A stretch of 64,000 nt of DNA from Perilla frutescens (GCA_026008535.1 BRKX01000002.1:68283380-68347379), one strand, 5' to 3'. Positions 10,270 through 20,560 are shown, counted from the stretch's first letter. Translations and numbers: made by a program. Notes: a model not told the origin generated them from the letters alone.

Positions 10270-10576
10270 TTTCCTCTTTACCCCATTGCAATTAGAAGCC
10301 TAACTCTAGCCGCCTGCTCTTCCGATCCTTCACCCTCCGCCTTAATCCTATACGCTCACACCACTGATAGGATTCTCTCGCCCCCGATGTCTCTCTCTCT
10401 CTCTCTCTCCCGATGTCTCTTTCGCTTCGCGGTCTCCTGATATCTTCTGCCTGACATCGTAGATTCGCCATGAAAACCATAGAGCTATAGCTGATCTGCC
10501 GTAATTTCTCCGACGAAGCGAGGGGATCTTTCATCGACAAGCCCGAGGTCACTGGTCGCATTCTTAGCGTTTCAAG
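10270..10576 (+). pseudogene. Promoter-proximal exon of a decayed mitochondrial acyl carrier protein gene
   Basis: Bases 10500-10576 read in one frame as a peptide containing FSDEARGSFIDKPEV and GRILSVS, which resembles the segment before the acyl carrier domain in plant mitochondrial acyl carrier proteins (FSEEVRG.FLDKSEVT.R), the matrix carriers of fatty acid and lipoate synthesis. The exon ends at a good splice donor (TTTCAAG|GTTAGG), also near where these genes can have an intron. A stop lies in the same frame just upstream (10488-10490), none of the upstream ATGs reaches this frame, and no exon for the phosphopantetheine-binding domain (DSLD motif) appears downstream. The T-rich intron-like DNA after the donor carries the Cassandra insertion. 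A truncated pseudogene is the best reading; the family match is from memory. Confidence 0.5.
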
Positions 10577-11434
10577 GTTAGGTTATCGATTTTATGGTTA
10601 TATTTCAATATGTATTTTATTTTTTTCCATTCTGTTCGATTGTTAACTGATATTTAGGTAACTTGATATGTGTATTTGTTTAGGTATTTTTAGTGTTTTA
10701 TTTGATTAATAATTATTTATTTTAGAGATTTTGATAGTGTTTGTTTTGTTGAAATATGATGTTTATTTGATAGTTTGAAATATGGGTTTGATATTTCTCT
10801 GCTACTGTGCGTCTCATTGCAAATGAGTTTATCTTATTTTTATGATTTTCTTATTTTTGTCTGCTTAGCTTCATATACTTGTTTAAAATATTTGGACACT
10901 TGTATATGATTTGTTGATTGAGTTAGACATAAAACTGTTGTCCTTTTTTTGGGATTATATTATGCTATATGGAGTGCCTGATGTAGTATCTTGGGGCATA
11001 AAACTTATACTACTTGAATCTGATGTGATTTTTATGTGATTTTTTTTTTGTTTCTATATATTTTTTAGTTAGATGTATGCTAGGAAATATATTGAATCTG
11101 AATATGTCTTTATTTTATTTGATTATTTGGATATGTTACATATCTATTTAAATGTGAGTAGTACGAATTTTTAGTTGTTTGCCATTTTTAATTGAAAAGA
11201 AGTATTTGTTTTTATTATGTTAAGTATCAGTTAACATGATAATGAGTATCAATTGTTGTAGAAACATGTATCAGATTGTGCAGTGATATGTTTATATGCC
11301 TTAATGGTTCAGTTATTTTTTTCATATTTTAGTCTTTGTATTGTTTTTTATTTTTGTATTAATTGAAGTTTCAGTTATGACCATTTTCCTGTTTGATTGG
11401 AAATATATACGAGTGATGTTAAATATTTTGTTAT
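10577..11434. other. T-rich intron-like DNA, no gene seen
   Basis: It follows the splice donor of the orphan exon. The U-rich composition resembles a plant leader intron. No exon or repeat recognised. Confidence 0.4.
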
Positions 11435-11439
11435 GAATG

Positions 11440-11831
11440 TGTGACGCTCGGGGCCGAAGTATGGAGTGATCACCGGTGCAAGGCACGGATAAAGAGCAGC
11501 TCCTATAAGATTTCCAAGCGAAAAGACACATGAATGAACCGAATCCACCCGAAAGAGAGGGATTCTGAGGCTATACACGAATGAGACTGTATAGTCGAGC
11601 AGAGCTTAAAGGATTTGATTGGTGCTACTCATACCACAAGGTGCATCTTCTTTTCTGGCGCTCGTTCCACCAGAACTTCAAAGTTAAGTGTGCTTGACAT
11701 GGGGCAATGGTGGGATGGGTGACCCTCTGGGAAGTTTCTCAGGGAGCGCGTGTGAGTGAGGACAAAGCACGCTAGAAAGACTCGTGTTGGTTTGTGGGGA
11801 CAACCGTCAATCCGGTAGCCGGAATGTTACA
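11440..11831 (+). repeat. Left LTR of the Cassandra element
   Basis: 392 bp, TG...CA. It holds an extra segment of about 100 bases (about 11458-11560) relative to the right LTR. 5S-like part at 11621-11747. Confidence 0.9.
11621..11747 (+). other. 5S rRNA-like segment in the left Cassandra LTR
   Basis: CCAGAACTTCAAAGTTAAGT, GTGCTTG and GGATGGGTGACC match conserved blocks of plant 5S rRNA (box A / intermediate element / box C region). The surrounding bases do not follow 5S, so it is not a functional 5S gene. Confidence 0.85.
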
Positions 11832-11903
11832 GGTGGTATCAGAGTCAAACCTCTCGCAGTAAGGTAGTGGTTCGGGGACGAACCAAGCAGAAGCTGGTGG
11901 GCA
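11832..11903 (+). other. Cassandra internal domain with primer-binding site and polypurine tract
   Basis: Primer-binding site TGGTATCAGAG at 11834-11844. Purine-rich tract at about 11889-11901. No open frame. Confidence 0.85.
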
Positions 11904-12182
11904 TGTGACGCCTTGGGCCGATTCTGAGGTTATACAGGAATGAGACTGTATAGTCGAGGAGAGTTTAAAGGATTTGATCGGTGCTACCAAAAGCTGCATC
12001 TTCTTTTCTGGCTCTCGTTCCACCAGAACTCCAAAGTTAAGTGTGCTTGACTTGGGGCAATGGTGGGATGGGTGACCCCATGGAAAGTTTCTCAGGGAGC
12101 GTGTGAGTGAGGACAAAACACGCTGGAAAGGTTCGTGTTGGTTTGTGGAGACAACCGTCAGTCCGGTAGTCAGGCTGTTACA
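11904..12182 (+). repeat. Right LTR of the Cassandra element
   Basis: 279 bp, TG...CA, otherwise close to the left LTR. 5S-like part at about 11980-12100. Confidence 0.9.
11980..12100 (+). other. 5S rRNA-like segment in the right Cassandra LTR
   Basis: CCAGAACTCCAAAGTTAAGT and GGATGGGTGACCCC. Slightly closer to 5S rRNA than the left copy. Confidence 0.85.
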
Positions 12183-12187
12183 TAATG

Positions 12188-12470
12188 ATTTTTATTTTAA
12201 TGTTTTGAAATCATACATGAGTTTTTCTGTATGTGTTCTATTGAGTTGTATGATTAGAAATATAGTGAATGTCAATATGCTTTTATATGTATCAGCTCAA
12301 TTGAAAATAAATATCAAATTGATGTTCAGTTTTGTACCTAATTTGTTTTTTATGTGGTTTTTTTTTATCAACTGCCCATAGATGTTAATTTGACTAGGTG
12401 ATTTGACATTTTATACAAGTAGTGTGAATAATAATTTAATTTTTATTCAATTTTTTTAATCTTTTATAGT
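12188..12470. other. AT-rich stretch continuing the intron-like DNA
   Basis: Base composition matches 10577-11434, as expected if Cassandra jumped into one continuous intron or spacer. No gene seen. Confidence 0.35.
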
Positions 12471-12473
12471 TTC

Positions 12474-12840
12474 GAGTGCAGTGTACAAGCTCACGCATTA
12501 GCGTTGCGCGAGTGCACTTTGCGAGACGCCAAATTTAAAAAATTAAATTAATTCAAAAATATTAAATTAATTCAGTTTAAGTTTAGTTTTAGAGTATATA
12601 TTTATTTCAGAAAAATTAAATACCGAGCGCAATTCACGAGTCCATGCGTTAGCATCTGGCAAATTCACAGAGCAAGATGCCAGATAAAAAAAATAAGTTA
12701 ATTCAATTTAATTTTAGGGTTCATTAATTCCATTTTAGGGTACGCTACATTTATTTAAAAATTAATTATTGAGCATATTGTATGAATCCACGCATTAGCG
12801 TCGGGCGAGTGCACTGTTCGAGACGCTGGATAAAAAAATT
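12474..12840. repeat. Diverged minisatellite, three copies of about 148 bp
   Basis: GC-rich cores with CACGCATTAGCGT, GCGAGTGCAC and CGAGACGC recur at about 12491, 12641 and 12787. They alternate with AT-rich spacers containing TTAATTAATTC. The middle copy is the most diverged. Confidence 0.75.
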
Positions 12841-14540
12841 TAATTAATTCAAAATAAATATATATTTGTAAAAACAAAAAAAAAATGAAGAAACTAAAAA
12901 GTGAAAAAAATTAAGAAAGAAAAAGAAAAATGGAAAGGAGAGGGGGAGGAGATCACTAAAAAAATAAAATAAAAAGTAAAAAGGGAGACCATGTTTAAGA
13001 CTATCATATAGTATCACTATATCAATTAATACGTCTCGTTAATGTCTTTTAGGTCGGTCCAGCTATCTCAGAAATATATACACACACTATATATGATATT
13101 CAATTATATTGGGCTTCTCTTTTTTATTCTCTCTCTCTAATGGGCTTGTTTTGAATATAATGATTAGTTCAACAAATGTTTAATTTTGAGGTGGAAGACG
13201 AGATTCTTTACTTAGGATTAGAGACCAAAAATTCCAAAAGTCCTCTTCTGTAGTAAAGGTACAACATGCAAAAGCAAGAAAAGGATCAAGTGTACAACAA
13301 TCTTTGCACATATTTGGTTCCAACAAAGGTGCATGGATTGTGTCGAGAGAAAAGCACAACAAAAAGTTGTGTGTGGATAGTTTTCATATAGAAAAAAAAA
13401 GCAAAATAAAGATGTGCATCTCACGAGTTACCGACATTGTATCTCGATTAAAATTATGATACGCATACATTATACGTTCAAATTAACACATTTTCAACAT
13501 AGTGAAAGAGGTGAGAAAATGTGAATTGCATTTTACTTTAGGAGCTAGCTAACAATCTCAAATTAATTAAATCTCAACCTTATGATCCATAATAAAACAT
13601 TAATATAAAGGCATAATGACATCAATAGTTCATCATTCAATTCTAAGATATATAGGGCCACTTCTTGCAGAGATTGAAGTCAAAAAGCAAGAAATTTGTA
13701 TTGATGATTTTGGTATCTTAGTGGACTTTTATTACAAGCTTTGCAGAGAAGGGCAGGAAAAATCATTGCTTGGCCTTTTCACAAAGGTGGAAATTTCTAC
13801 ATGGTTCATCAACAAAAAGCTCGTATTCCCAAAAATAATTGTGTTTCCAAACATCGAGCGTCTTCTCCATAATTTTCAATTTCAAATTTATACAACCAAC
13901 GATGTAAATAAGTTGAGTTGAACTTGAAATTCATTTTTTAGTTTGAAAATATTTTGTAGCCCAACTCACGAACCTAAAAGTATTTGATGTGTGGTAAGCT
14001 TGCAAATTTGCTCATTTACTTTCCGTGCTCAGCTTCTTTATATGCTTTCGATCGAGTTTCTTTACGAGCTCAACTAATTCTTTTTTTTTTTCACTTTATG
14101 TATCTATATATACTCCATTCTAGTTCTAGTTATATATTTGATAAGTTTGAGCTTGAACTGAGTTAAATGCTTATCGAGTTAAGCTTGCTCTCGTTTGCTA
14201 AATAAGTCGTTAACCATTTTGATTTGATTGGAATTGGAACTTAAATAAAATTTTGAATCAAACTCGAACCTACAACTATTCAATTCGACCGACTCAATAT
14301 TAATTTTAAATCATATTATGGACCATTTTTAAGTACCTACTTATTAATTAAGTAGTGTCTTTAATTAAAAAAATAATAAATAAATAAATTTGATACTCCC
14401 AATTATACTAATGAGCCGATGCCACTCATTAAAATAAAATATATACTTTACTAAAAGGATGAAGAATATTTGGATTTGTGTTCATTACACTATTTGTGTT
14501 GTACAATATATAATTTAATTCGTTATCCAAAAATACTTTC
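12841..14540. other. Intergenic stretch with one unassigned open frame
   Basis: AT-rich with no recognised gene. An open frame of 101 codons (13616-13921, plus) is the only long one. It has normal-looking amino-acid composition, but I recognise no domain and there is no clear promoter, so it is listed only as a possibility. Confidence 0.3.
13616..13921 (+). CDS. Possible 101-aa hypothetical protein, doubtful
   Basis: ATG to TGA without interruption in AT-rich DNA where frames this long are rare. The product is mixed hydrophobic/charged, with ICIDDFGILVDFYYKLC and a KVEISTWFINKK segment, and has no signal peptide or transmembrane helix. It could be a remnant exon of a transposon or decayed gene. 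No family recognised and no supporting promoter. Confidence 0.2.
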   Translation: MTSIVHHSILRYIGPLLAEIEVKKQEICIDDFGILVDFYYKLCREGQEKSLLGLFTKVEISTWFINKKLVFPKIIVFPNIERLLHNFQFQIYTTNDVNKLS

Positions 14541-14547
14541 TATAAAT
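14541..14547 (+). promoter_or_regulatory. TATA box of the proline-rich protein gene
   Basis: TATAAAT 51 bases before the first ATG. A normal plant core-promoter position for a short leader. Confidence 0.6.
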
Positions 14548-14591
14548 TCATACTTCTCTCACTTCAACTCCAAAAAATTTAATGAAATCAA

Positions 14592-15155
14592 ATGAAAGCA
14601 GCACATTCAAGAATTCTTGCATTCATGGCAAGAAATTTAGCTCTCTCTCTCCTCATCATCTTCCTATCAACCTCAAAATCTCAATGCCAATCAAACATCC
14701 CATCAGCAGGTTTGTTATGCATTAGTGATTGTGAAACATGTCCGGTCATATGCTCGCCACCGCCTTCTCCGCCGTCGCTATCCTCACCGCCGCCAACTCC
14801 AAAACTTCCTCCACTTCCACCACCATGGCCACCGCAATCACCACCAACGCATCACAACTCACCGCCGCAACCATATTACTACTTCACTGCTCCCTCGCCA
14901 TCATCACCGCCGCCACCAGCTCATCCAAAGCCTCCTCCGCCGTCGTATAATTCATGGGGCGCCGCCACCCCGCCACCGCCGCCTCAAGTTTATTTGTACA
15001 ACCCAGGAAACACGGCGCCGGCAGGAATGGGGCAGCGCAACTTCTCTTATCCTTACTATTATTTCTATGCTTCCAAAGCTTCTCCACATCGTCCTCTCTT
15101 TCATGGGAGCTTCATTTTTCTGATGATGTTTATTTTTCTTACAAGTTTTGTATGA
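14592..15155 (+). CDS. Secreted proline-rich (extensin-like) cell-wall protein
   Basis: Single-exon gene of 187 codons. An N-terminal signal peptide (LALSLLIIFLSTSKSQC; cleavage around residue 32) sends it to the secretory pathway. A short cysteine cluster (CISDCETCPVICSPPPS, about residues 43-59) links to a long proline-rich region with PPPP, SPPP and PPPPP blocks and tyrosine clusters YYYF and YPYYYFY, as in hydroxyproline-rich wall glycoproteins. The C terminus is hydrophobic (FIFLMMFIFLTSFV), suggesting a GPI-anchor signal. The cysteine-cluster plus SPPP layout occurs in small plant proline-rich families related to leucine-rich repeat extensins. Serine-proline repeats would be hydroxylated and glycosylated in the Golgi. 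A second in-frame ATG (14625) directly before the hydrophobic core is an equally good start. Confidence 0.85.
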   Translation: MKAAHSRILAFMARNLALSLLIIFLSTSKSQCQSNIPSAGLLCISDCETCPVICSPPPSPPSLSSPPPTPKLPPLPPPWPPQSPPTHHNSPPQPYYYFTAPSPSSPPPPAHPKPPPPSYNSWGAATPPPPPQVYLYNPGNTAPAGMGQRNFSYPYYYFYASKASPHRPLFHGSFIFLMMFIFLTSFV

Positions 15156-15780
15156 ATCTTAGGTTAATTGATCTTATGTAATGTAATTAGATTGTATAAT
15201 GCAGGTAAAAATCATGATCCAAGGGAAGGGGTATGTTTTGTTAAGAACAATAATTTAATTATATATGTAATTAGATTGAGTTTCTCTCGTGTTTTAATTT
15301 GGTGTATTATATTCGTGTCTCTAGACAGCTATACAAAGATGTGAAGTTTTTAGTTTTCTATCGTTATTTTTCTATAGTTTGATTGCTAATTAACTATTTT
15401 CACCAACTAAAATATGTTATATAATGTTACATGCTTGCAGTTGCACTACTTCAGGATGGAAATTACTAAATAACCATTTTACTTATTTATGTACCAATTA
15501 ATCAATTTCTTATATGATTTTTTTCGCACTCATTAGGAAAATAAACTTGTGGTTGATATGGAATTTGAGAAATTGGGAGAAATGTGTATAATTATGATTG
15601 TGTACATAATAACTTGGAAGTAGTATAATGTGTATGATTCAGAAATGAAAGAAACAAAGAAAGAATGGAAGCCCTTATAAAATTTATACACAAGCCCATA
15701 TATATAATATTAAAAACTATCAATTAGACCCCGGTTAAAATCTCATTTCACCGGAAAAACCCACTGCACAGAAATCTCAC
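15156..15780. other. 3' flank and spacer, no gene seen
   Basis: AT-rich, probably holding the 3' UTR of the proline-rich gene (ATGTAATTAGATTGTATAATGCA soon after the stop) and then spacer. Confidence 0.4.
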
Positions 15781-15799
15781 AGCGATTTTTTTTTTTTTT

Positions 15800-17600
15800 G
15801 CAACTCCGCGTCCCCGCCTCTCAAAAATGGCGGCATTGACTTGGCCGGGATCTGCGACGGCGTCAAATATTTTTTAGGAGCCGGGATTTTTTATAGTAGA
15901 TGCGGAGAGAGTACAGCTGCAGATGTAGGGTGTGAGCGGTTCCCGAGCTTTTAATCGTGGCGGCGGACGCATTTCTAGAGATCGGAGAGGAGGTTTCTTC
16001 TATTGACAAGAAGCTTGATTTTTCTGGTAACATTACTTTGATTAATTAGTTGTTTATGGATTTCTGTTTGATCATGAGCTCGCATTGTGCTCGTGGTTCA
16101 ATGGTTGAAGATTCTGAATTGGTCTATTTTGAGACATTTTAGGGTTCTTTAAATTGGGATCAAGGCATTTAAATAATTGAATTGGAAGAAATGATAGGAA
16201 TAATGATTTGCAATTTAGATCTTCTTTGAAGCTTTAGTTTTGAGTGTAGTACGTTACAGAGTTGAAAATGTGAAATTAATAGCATTTTTATCATTTTCAC
16301 AGACAAGCTAATCAATTTTTATGCATACAGGTAAAGTTCCTTATTTTTTTCACTTTTTTTTTTGTTGCTAATTAAATGGAGCATAATGCAGATGGTGTTC
16401 TTTTTATCCAAACCTGATCGATTCAATGAGCTCCAAGATTAAGGTGAAACGATTTGCTTAAAGCCTAAATATTTTTCATTTGAAGCCTGATGACACTCTT
16501 CATAAGCCCCATTGCATGCTGCGTTGATTAGTTTTGATCAATAGTTTTTTCTATGGTAGTCAGTTTGCAAGGCCCTGTGAAGACCGGCTCACTAGATGAT
16601 TTAGACTAGAGGGTTCCTTCATCCTTATGAATATCTAAAAACAGAAATACATAATGCATATGTTTCATGGTTTTAACCGATACCAAGCCATATTCGTTGG
16701 TGACACATCTGAATACGAAGAAAATTATGATTGTTACTTGTTTTCAACAGGGCCATGTATCGGACAAACTTTTGCCTGAAGACCCTTTAGTTATGCTCCC
16801 TGATATAAGTGAAGAAGGGTCTCTGTCGAATTTTCTTGATCAATTCTGTCTGGTTGGTGTTAGCTCCTTCTTCTGCCTGCAAACAAATTATTAAGATTTA
16901 AGTGGCAAATTGTGTTTCTCTTTCTTATATTCGTAAAAGTGTATGGTGGAGATGGCATACCAGATTTGCATATTTGATGGTCTGAAACAGAGTAGTTGGT
17001 CATTTGTATAAAGAACTCCTGAATGATCCTTACACCACACATGTTTTTGTTGGAACGAAACTTGTAATGAACATAAAAACTGCTCCACCGTTATGAAGAG
17101 AACTATTTCAGAAAAAAAAATTGGTTATTTAGGCACTCTGACATTTGGTTAGCTCTCATATGGATGCTTTGATTCCTGAACAGGGCTCTATGCTTAATTG
17201 GTTCTCAACGAACACGAGTAGGAGGATGTTGAAAATTTTTAGGTATAATCAAGAAACGCGATTTGGATAACTATCGTCTTTTCACACGAGACATGTCAGT
17301 CTTGGCTTAGGATTCATCAGAAATGTTTCAACCATTGCAGTTAGCCTTGGATTTTCAGTTTGCTTCCATAAAGTCTTGATGATGTTATGCCTCCTTCAAG
17401 TCTTAAGGAGCATCTACCGCTGGCTGTTTTACGATTGATTTCACAAAATGACATTGATATTGTGATTCATTTAAGTTTGAAGCATGTTCTTGCTCAGGAA
17501 TTAGTTAAGGGCTTGCAATTTTGCATGTTGTTTCGTATTCTCTACTAAGATCATACGACTGCAATTTGGCCATGTGCATCCATGCAGGTAGCTTTTCATG
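15800..17600 (+). other. Transcript-like region without a convincing coding frame (lncRNA or decayed gene)
   Basis: Bases 15800-16028 look like a plant first exon: GC-richer, with ATGGCGGCATTGACTTGG opening a frame that stops after 16 codons, and ending at a donor-like TTTTTCTG|GTAACATT. Exon-like islands follow, each bounded by acceptor- and donor-like sites: about 16391-16443, and 16750-16850, which reads HVSDKLLPEDPLVMLPDI in one frame. Another open frame of 54 codons starts at 17387. I could not join these into one reading frame and recognise no domain. It may be a non-coding transcript or a broken gene. Confidence 0.35.
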
Positions 17601-17699
17601 TTGAGTCGCTGTAATTAAATTGACTAAAAAGTTATCTTAAGATCATCTCATGCTCATGCTCGTCTTCTGTTGATGCAATGTGAGATCTTAGACGGGATA

Positions 17700-19380
17700 A
17701 CGGAGAAATTACAGTCACCAGCAAAGTCGTACGAGTAGCAGAGATGAATATAGGTACGGTGTAGTTGCTGTACTTGGGTGTTCATACATTGTTCTCAAAA
17801 CGTAGCGTTTTGTTATACTAGTTATTTCAAATTGAAAAATAGGGAAATAAGTGGTCGTTGCCCTCACGGCTGTGCACCATTGAGATTGAATTCTAATTCT
17901 AATTCTAAAAAATTTGGAGTATAGTGCCTCGAACACAATTAGATTTGTGAATTTTAAATTATTATCATATTTCTTTTCACATTAAATTGGTGTGGGTGAA
18001 TTCCACGGCTCTTCACAAAAACAGTGATCCAAAAACAAGAGGCTATATATGCTGCTATGGTGTTCATTTATATTTAAACACCGGCTCCACTACCTCGAAT
18101 GTAAGAATTCTAAGTAATACACATTTTTTTCTAAATGTGTAAAATGCTTCAAAACCATTTATGTCGATTAAAAAAAAAAAAATCAATGTTGCAACAGCCA
18201 TGGCTACAATGGAGAGGATTAGGCCGGTTCTAATGTGTTGGAATGAGATATTCCCATCTCGAATTTTGTCAGTTTACACGCTATTAGGATGAGGCGGGAG
18301 TTTTAAGGATTTGAGATTCATATTCATGGTGGACTGAAGGTGGAGAGTTGAGAATTATGTTTCATCAAAATCTTCACTTGTTCCACTAGTACAAAACATT
18401 TTAGCTTGCTGCAGCTCTGCTCTGTTGAAAAATTTGAGGATTTATGGAGATTCACACCCAGAACACAATTACGGATATACATGAAAGTTTCTATAATAAA
18501 CTCTTAACGGTAATATATATGTACCCTAACATAGTTGAGGTGTTTATTTGACCATTTTCCCTGAAAAATAAGGGTTTTATCTCTGCTGAGCTTGAAAGCA
18601 TTTTTCCTGTTTCTGTTTAGTTTTCTGGATTTTCCAAATGGAATTTCACATTTTGCTACTCAGAGCAATTCATCTCGTTCAACCATTCAAGGAATAATTT
18701 TTTCGTAAGAAATATACGTACATCTTCAGGGGACACACAAGTGGCAGGGTGACGTATTGAATTCGAGACCACCATTTAAGCCTCTTTCCCAAACTCAAAA
18801 CAAATCTTAAGAAATATATGACTAATATATTAAAACTGACATGAAATATTAGTACTGATCCAAACATAATTTCTCAACTCAAACATATATATGCAACTAT
18901 ATATATATCTCTTTTACATCAATGTCAACATAAATAAAACACACACAAAACATATATAGGGCAATCATATTGATATTAATATACATGCATCATCAACCTC
19001 AATGGTATATTATTATTAAGTTCTATAAAAAGAATTATCTCTAAAGAATATATTTTAATTTGATTGTAGATTCATATCCCTCCAACAAAGGCTTAACATT
19101 GGAGAATACATATTTTAACTACAATAACGAAAAAATTGGCAGATACCAACAGTTTTTACAGTTGCAGTTAGTTATAGAAAGAGGTTGAGTCATTTTCTGT
19201 ATGGTTTGTACAGTTCATATATCATACACACATATATACGTATGCACAAGCACACATATACATCAAAATCAGCAACCGGTTGTTATAATCAAGTGTTACA
19301 CACACATATATGTATAGTAATATATGTATAAACTTAGACCTAATTAAGATAGGTAGAATGAAGCTTTCAAACCCATTGTA
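17700..19380. other. Intergenic stretch, no gene seen
   Basis: AT-rich with scattered TATA microsatellite-like bits (18880-18960, 19230-19330). The right end may hold the 3' part of the MIR156 primary transcript. Confidence 0.4.
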
Positions 19381-19616
19381 TAATATTGGTCATCAAGAAA
19401 TTAAATGAAAGCGGACTTAATTAACTTCATTCCATTAATATTGCCTTTGATTGAGATTAACTAACAATGAAGCCTAGCTTTTCCAATTTGCTCTTCAAAT
19501 AAAGATTGGGTTTGCTGATCTTGCTTCAATATTAACTAAAACTCCCACATCTGCATATACCATAAACTATAAATTAACCAAAGAATATAACATTACTGAA
19601 ACAATGGAAATGAAAT

Positions 19617-19635
19617 AGATAGATAGATAGATAAA
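19617..19635. repeat. GATA tetranucleotide microsatellite
   Basis: Short run of ATAGATAGATAGATAG within the region downstream of MIR156. Confidence 0.7.
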
Positions 19636-20387
19636 GAGGGAAAGAGAGTTAGAGGGGCAAAGCAATATAGTATATCATGTCAACATCGTCTTCACTGATA
19701 AACATTGATAGTGGAGGAAATGGTTCACTGTGATCTACAAAGACAGATAACAACATATATAGCGATACTAAAATGAAAATGACTCTGAAATTAGGTAAAA
19801 AAATCATGACAAACTGAAGCTTACATGAGAATTTTATGCACTCAGAAATTAGAGCAGGGAACTCTATAATCCCTCAAACAATACAAATCTTTACAAGACG
19901 TGCTTATAACAAATATATATATACCTTCTTAATTAGAAAATAAAATTTGCAGGCCCCCATTACAGAAACACAATGATAATTCTCCACCAAATAAGTTATT
20001 TAGAGAAACTAAGTCAACCTTGTCCGCTGCAAGAAAATGGCAAAACCCTGTTGAAAATTGATGTAAGATTATGACAACACAACATATATATGTAGGGAAG
20101 CACTCATTACTTGAGTAGACATACACCAGTCTCTCTCACTCTCCCACTCTCTCTCTCTCACACACACACACACACCCCCATTTGACAATCATCAAGGAAA
20201 TGGGCCTAATTGAGAGTATTTTTAATCAATTGCACCTACAAACTACTTATAACCAAGAACTGCTTTCTAGATCTAAAATTGTCATATTTTTCGAAACCCT
20301 AACACTTCGATTCCATCCTCAAATTAAAAATACAGCAAATATAGCATCACCGACAACACTGAGAACACAATCAAGATTGCATTTTTC

Positions 20388-20388
20388 T

Positions 20389-20452
<64 letters not shown>
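20388..20452. repeat. TG/AG compound microsatellite next to the miR156 hairpin
   Basis: (TG)12 followed by (AG)20. It begins within ten bases of the hairpin base and is inside the primary transcript if that extends past the hairpin. Confidence 0.95.
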
Positions 20453-20455
<3 letters not shown>

Positions 20456-20560
20456 GGCGGGGTGACAGACAGAGAGTGAGCACGCATAGCTTCAAGCATG
20501 TAGACTGATTCATGCAAGAAAACACCATGTGTGCTCACTCTCTTCTGTCACCTCCCTTAC
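20452..20560 (-). ncRNA. MIR156: MIR156 precursor hairpin
   Basis: The minus strand carries the exact canonical mature sequence TGACAGAAGAGAGTGAGCAC (complement of 20531-20550). The opposite arm has GCTCACTCTCTGTCTGTCAC (complement of 20462-20481), which pairs with it as the star strand and differs from the usual star by one base. The loop side contains TGCATG and TTCAAGCTATGC segments, as in many plant MIR156 foldbacks. miR156 guides cleavage and repression of SPL transcription factor mRNAs and maintains the juvenile phase; that is family knowledge. DCL1 processes the foldback in the nucleus. A plus-strand frame across this region is a chance shadow. Confidence 0.97.
20531..20550 (-). ncRNA. 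MIR156: Mature miR156 (5p arm)
   Basis: A perfect match of all 20 bases to the conserved plant miR156. Confidence 0.97.

Larger units (their letters stand above)
11440..12182 (+). mobile_element. Cassandra-type TRIM retrotransposon, complete with two LTRs
   Basis: Two direct repeats beginning TGTGACG and ending GTTACA (11440-11831 and 11904-12182) enclose only 72 internal bases. Directly after the left LTR is TGGTATCAGAG, the primer-binding site complementary to initiator methionine tRNA. A purine-rich GAAGCTGGTGGG precedes the right LTR. Both LTRs contain 5S rRNA-like sequence with the pol III internal control region, the hallmark of Cassandra elements. Flanks show an imperfect 5-bp duplication (GAATG at 11435-11439, TAATG at 12183-12187). 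The right LTR lacks about 100 bases present near the start of the left one. It encodes no protein and needs enzymes from other elements. Confidence 0.92.

Noticed and set aside
10292..10561. 89-codon minus-strand frame
   Set aside because: It is antisense to the orphan first exon and includes the CT microsatellite (RERERET). No family recognised.
11640..12110. 5S rRNA genes
   Set aside because: Only the internal blocks match 5S; both copies lie within LTRs of a Cassandra element and lack the rest of 5S.
11772..12116. 114-codon minus-strand frame
   Set aside because: It crosses the two Cassandra LTRs and the primer-binding site and is therefore a chance frame.
14725..15123. 132-codon frame in another phase, and a minus-strand 67-codon frame
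   Set aside because: Shadows of the proline-rich protein gene. The CCN-rich codons leave other frames open (His/Arg-rich peptides).
20182..20508. 108-codon plus-strand frame
   Set aside because: It runs through the TG/AG microsatellite (VCVCVC, EREREREREK) and the star arm of the miR156 hairpin.
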